This document shows, in pieces, positions 35,789 through 38,200 of a DNA stretch of 38,200 bases; position 1 is the stretch's first letter, and each line of letters starts with the position of its first letter. Below the pieces are notes generated by a model that was not told the origin of the DNA, ran no database searches, and saw nothing but the letters and a program-made list of their open reading frames with translations. Source of the DNA: Candidatus Gastranaerophilales bacterium (lineage in GTDB: Bacteria > Cyanobacteriota > Vampirovibrionia > Gastranaerophilales > Gastranaerophilaceae); assembly GCA_944322855.1 (NCBI GenBank), contig CALUQG010000020.1, forward strand, positions 1 through 38,200, given 5' to 3'. The translations under genes were made by a program, and so were the position numbers.

Positions 35789-36232
35789 TTGGCAGCAGTA
35801 GAAAAAGTTACTGTTCAGCAAGCCTCAGGGGACCTGACAAAAACTGGTACAACAGAAAACTTGCTGGATAATAATAGCTTTAATACAAAAATTAATCCGT
35901 TTGAGAGCGGAGCAAAACAGCTTGCTCAATCTCAAAATGCAAATAGCCAGTATTCTGCTACAAACCGAAAAGGATTGATTTTTGGCAACCAGATTATTGA
36001 AGAACCCAAAGTAAAAGAAGCGGCTTCTGAACTCCCTAAAATTAATCCTGCAGGTACATTTGGAGCTTTGTCCAATTATTTCAAAAAGATTGGCTCCAGA
36101 GTCAATGAATATGATGCAGCAGTTGATATAGTCTCAAAATATTTAATAAAAGAAGGAGATTTGGAAGATATTGTTAGATCTAATCCAAGAATAATGGCTA
36201 TATTGACAGAAGCCGGATTGGTTCAGGGATAG
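35789..36232 (+). CDS. Unknown small soluble protein
   Basis: A 147-residue protein that I do not recognise. The first 85 residues are polar and Asn/Ser/Thr/Gln rich, probably unstructured (NSFNTKINPFESGAKQLAQSQNANSQY). The last 60 residues (LSNYFKKIGSRVNEYDAAVDIVSKYLIKEGDLEDIVRSNPRIMAILTEAGLVQ) look like a compact helical domain. The start is TTG 35789 with AAGGA 8 nt upstream. It lies between the ATPase-like gene and the HD-type gene (31 bp gap), so it is likely a member of the same signalling neighbourhood, but no role can be assigned. Confidence 0.65.
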   Translation: MAAVEKVTVQQASGDLTKTGTTENLLDNNSFNTKINPFESGAKQLAQSQNANSQYSATNRKGLIFGNQIIEEPKVKEAASELPKINPAGTFGALSNYFKKIGSRVNEYDAAVDIVSKYLIKEGDLEDIVRSNPRIMAILTEAGLVQG

Positions 36233-36263
36233 TAGAGAATTTATTTAATAGGACTATTTTGGA

Positions 36264-36815
36264 ATGAAAGATAAAGTTAAAGAAGTTTTACATTACGACA
36301 ATTTAAAGACAATTAAGTATACACATCTTGCAACAACTATTGCTTATGCAAAAGCTATTGGTGAAGAGTTGGGCTATACTCAAGAGCAGCTTCATGTTAT
36401 GGAAGTTGGTGCTGCTTTGCATGATATAGGCAAATCTCTTATCCCATCAGAAATATTAAATAAAAAAGGACGTTTGGACGATGAAGAAAGACGAATTGTT
36501 AATCTTCATTCTGTTCTAGGCTATGAAATATTGAAATCTGCAGGTTTTGGGGTAAATGTTGCAGAAATAGCAAGAGATCACCATAATCCTTCATCAAGAA
36601 ACCCTATGGCTCAGATAGTCAGGGCTGCTGATATTTATTCTGCGATGAGGGAAGAACGTTCTTATAAAAAAGCCAAAAGCCATGAAGAAGCAATGGAGGT
36701 TTTAAGATCTGCAAGAGTTCCTCAAAAGATTTTGAATGCGCTTGATAAAAAATACGGTAAAAAGACAGTAACAAATCCTATTCAAGGCTTTTCAACTCAA
36801 GCTGCAATTGCTTAA
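36264..36815 (+). CDS. HD-GYP-like phosphohydrolase without the GYP motif
   Basis: A 183-residue metal-dependent HD domain protein. The first metal ligands are His53-Asp54 in HDIGKSLIPSEIL, followed by His82 in LHSVLGYEIL, the His106-His107 pair and Asp123 in AADIYSAM, the full set seen in HD-GYP cyclic-di-GMP phosphodiesterases (HDIGK..IP...L...E). Where HD-GYP proteins have GYP in HHExxDGxGYP, this one reads HHNPSSRNP. It may hydrolyse another nucleotide, or may be a structural relative. It has no partner domain. AGGA lies 9 nt before the ATG. Its 3' end overlaps the convergent TPR gene by 38 bp. Confidence 0.85.
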   Translation: MKDKVKEVLHYDNLKTIKYTHLATTIAYAKAIGEELGYTQEQLHVMEVGAALHDIGKSLIPSEILNKKGRLDDEERRIVNLHSVLGYEILKSAGFGVNVAEIARDHHNPSSRNPMAQIVRAADIYSAMREERSYKKAKSHEEAMEVLRSARVPQKILNALDKKYGKKTVTNPIQGFSTQAAIA

Positions 36816-37707
36816 GACTGGTTGATAAAGTTTCATAGTTGTTCATTGCTTCTTTTAAATGATATTTGTATTGTTCAGTGTTGTCCAGCTCTTTGTATAC
36901 TTGAGCGAGTGTATAATTTACATCGCCATTGTATGGGTTGTTATTTAGGGCTGTTTTGAGTATGTCCAATGCATTGTCAAAATCTTTGTCTTTTGCAAAA
37001 ATTTTGGCGAGTACGACATAGGCATTATCATCTTTGGGGTTTAGCTCAAGTGTTTTTTCCAGATAATTTTTAGCTTTTTCTGTATCTCCTTCTTCAAAAT
37101 AAATAGAAGCAAGATTAAAGTATGCCCAGCTGTAATCAGGAGACAATTCAAGAACTTTCTGATAATGTTTTTTGCATTCTTCTCTTTTGCCTGTCCGGTC
37201 TAGTTCATATGCAATATAAAAATGTGCAAGATGATCTTCAGGATTGAGTTCAATGGCTTCTTTCAGGCATGCTATTGCTGCATCATGTTCTTGTTTTTTT
37301 GAATATAGATAGCCAAGATTAAAGTAGCAATTTGCGTCGTCGTTTTCGATTTGTAATACCCGTTTAAAGAATGGTATAGCTTTGTCATATTCATTAATCT
37401 GTAGATATGCATAGCCTAGATTATAGAGTATATCCGGCTCCTCAGGACTGATTTTTAATGCATTCTGGTAGGAAATAATAGCTTTGCTGAATTCTTTTAA
37501 ATTTTCAAGGACAATACCTGCGTTGTAGTGAAGTCTCGGGTCTTCCGGAAATCTTTTGAGCAGGTAATACAATTGTTTTAGGGCATCTTCATTGTATCCA
37601 TTTTCCATTAATTCAATAGCCAGTTCACGTCTGGTCTGAAAATCTGTCGGATTTTTTTCGAGCTGTTCATTGAGTTTGTTAATTTTATTATCTAAATTAT
37701 TATCCAT
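36778..37707 (-). CDS. TPR-repeat protein
   Basis: A 309-residue soluble protein made mostly of about eight tetratricopeptide repeats (for example PDILYNLGYAYLQINEYDKAIPFFKRVLQIEN, residues about 93-125, and ANCYFNLGYLYSKKQEHDAAIACLKEAIELNPED), a scaffold for protein contacts. There is no signal peptide or membrane anchor. The repeats are near consensus, so the fold is sure but partners are not. The upstream region has TAATAT about 8 nt before the ATG and no ribosome-binding site, again suggesting a very short or absent leader. The last 38 bp overlap the convergent HD-GYP-like gene. Confidence 0.92.
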   Translation of the reverse strand: MDNNLDNKINKLNEQLEKNPTDFQTRRELAIELMENGYNEDALKQLYYLLKRFPEDPRLHYNAGIVLENLKEFSKAIISYQNALKISPEEPDILYNLGYAYLQINEYDKAIPFFKRVLQIENDDANCYFNLGYLYSKKQEHDAAIACLKEAIELNPEDHLAHFYIAYELDRTGKREECKKHYQKVLELSPDYSWAYFNLASIYFEEGDTEKAKNYLEKTLELNPKDDNAYVVLAKIFAKDKDFDNALDILKTALNNNPYNGDVNYTLAQVYKELDNTEQYKYHLKEAMNNYETLSTSLKQLQLELKSLE

Positions 37708-37837
37708 AGTAAATATATTAGCTGTTTTGGTTTAGATTTGCAAAAAGAAAATGATAAATATAAATACTTGACAATATAGTAATTTTAAAAGAATATAAGT
37801 ATACTATTTGTAACTGTTGGGGCAAAAATGTGAGATG

Positions 37838-38015
37838 AGTGCTCCGCCACAATACACGTAGTTGAAAATTAAATAATCTGCCCTGGTGGCAAGAACCGGA
37901 GAGGGGCAGAGCAAGCAAAAACAATTGAGTATTGTTTTTGCCGAGGCGGTCAGAACGCACGAAGTGCTCCGCCACAATACACGTAGTTGAAAATTAAATA
38001 ATCTGCCCTGGTGGC
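37838..38015. repeat. 53-bp interrupted direct repeat that includes the tRNA-Leu 5' end
   Basis: The 53 bp from 37838-37890 recur at 37963-38015, 125 bp apart. The second copy ends with the first 11 tRNA bases, GCCCTGGTGGC; the first is followed by a diverged continuation (AGAACCGG against GGAATCGG of the tRNA). Each copy has TCCGCCAC (37843 and 37968), the reverse complement of GTGGCGGA (38011-38018) in the tRNA. The last 18 bp before the tRNA, TTGAAAATTAAATAATCT, resemble the tRNA-Thr leader. Confidence 0.9.
37915..37941. other. Perfect 11-bp hairpin between the repeat copies
   Basis: GCAAAAACAAT and ATTGTTTTTGC form a perfect stem with a TGAGT loop inside the 125-bp repeat interval. No T-run follows it in either orientation. 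Confidence 0.7.
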
Positions 38016-38093
38016 GGAATCGGTAGACGCGTCGGACTTAAAATCCGATTGGACTCACCTCCAGTGCCAGTTCAAGTCTGGCTCAGGGCACCA
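38005..38093 (+). tRNA. tRNA-Leu (anticodon UAA)
   Basis: An 89-nt leucine tRNA with long variable arm. Acceptor GCCCTGG pairs with TCAGGGC; the anticodon arm is TCGGA-CTTAAAA-TCCGA with anticodon TAA (reads UUA); T-arm TGCCAG-TTCAAGT-CTGGC; and CCA is encoded (38091-38093), unlike tRNA-Thr. A strong terminator follows at once. The first 11 bases belong to the upstream 53-bp repeat. Confidence 0.97.
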
Positions 38094-38096
38094 TCC

Positions 38097-38128
38097 AACA
38101 GCTCCAACAGAAAGTTGGAGCTGTTTTT
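38097..38128 (+). terminator. Terminator of tRNA-Leu
   Basis: AACAGCTCCAAC and GTTGGAGCTGTT form a perfect 12-bp stem with a 5-nt loop, ending in a run of five T. Confidence 0.95.
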
Positions 38129-38129
38129 A

Positions 38130-38200
38130 TATTGAGAAAAGCAGACTTTCACACGCATTTCTAGGCACCAGTGTGCCAGAACTGCGGTTTACCTGCAGTT
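38130..38200. other. Window-edge stretch with two adjacent hairpins
   Basis: GGCAC-CAGT-GTGCC (38164-38177) is followed by AACTGC ... GCAGTT (38180-38200). No gene is supported. It may be the start of another repeat cut by the window edge. Confidence 0.35.

Noticed and set aside
37718-37975. 85-codon minus-strand frame through the tRNA-Leu upstream repeat
   Set aside because: No ribosome-binding site, overlaps the repeat, and composition follows the repeat.

Overview
The window is about 38 kb of AT-rich, tightly packed bacterial chromosome. SD-led ATG, GTG and TTG starts, an LptF/LptG-type LPS-export permease, a putative outer-membrane barrel ending in Phe, a Tat-type leader and a LysM protein point to a Gram-negative-type (diderm) cell envelope. 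The mix of low GC, many unfamiliar exported or membrane proteins, an M15 peptidase and a LysM/EF-hand protein without signal peptides, and housekeeping genes scattered in short operons would fit the gut Melainabacteria (Vampirovibrionia, Gastranaerophilales). That assignment is inference from gene content; no database search was possible.

Layout. 1-4.3 kb: tail of an unknown gene, an AI-2E-type permease, hisS, a putative barrel protein and an M15 peptidase. 4.4-6.3 kb: tRNA-Thr(CGU), a 90-bp tandem repeat that includes the tRNA 5' end, and a GH32-fold protein lacking both catalytic aspartates. 6.5-9.4 kb: a small kinase-fold protein, a GNAT acetyltransferase and a membrane protein of unknown family. 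9.6-17.4 kb: two paralogous exported proteins, a MarR/DHA2 drug-efflux pair, a zinc-ribbon protein next to an LptF/G permease, a family 5 solute-binding lipoprotein and a LysM/EF-hand protein. 17.5-20.3 kb: serA and an M29 aminopeptidase. 20.3-21.4 kb: a gene-poor kilobase with an orphan Tat leader behind a MerR-type promoter. 21.4-24.6 kb: tyrS-cysK-cysE and a DUF2582 winged-helix gene. 24.7-30.2 kb: an 857-residue internally duplicated protein, gyrB and a 42-residue microprotein. 30.3-36.8 kb: a GH13-like protein, then a signalling block of histidine kinase, receiver and degenerate GspE/PilB-type ATPase, followed by a small unknown protein and an HD-GYP-like protein without GYP. 36.8-38.2 kb: a TPR protein and tRNA-Leu(UAA) with its own upstream repeat and a strong terminator.

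How the genes work together. serA makes the serine precursor that cysE and cysK convert to cysteine. The efflux pump probably sits under its MarR neighbour. The kinase, receiver and ATPase-like protein form one operon, and the kinase carries a degenerate GGDEF-like tail close to an HD-GYP-like protein, which suggests a signalling module that has lost or changed its cyclic-di-GMP chemistry.

Most unusual signals. (1) At both tRNA genes the 5' end of the tRNA plus its leader is repeated upstream, and each repeat carries a stretch complementary to the tRNA's own D-arm (16 nt for Thr with one G-U pair, 8 nt for Leu). (2) Several first genes have a -10 box placed so that transcription should begin at or within 1 nt of the start codon, with no ribosome-binding site: apparent leaderless mRNAs. 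(3) Several proteins keep a family fold but have lost catalytic residues (GH32, GGDEF, PilB, HD-GYP).
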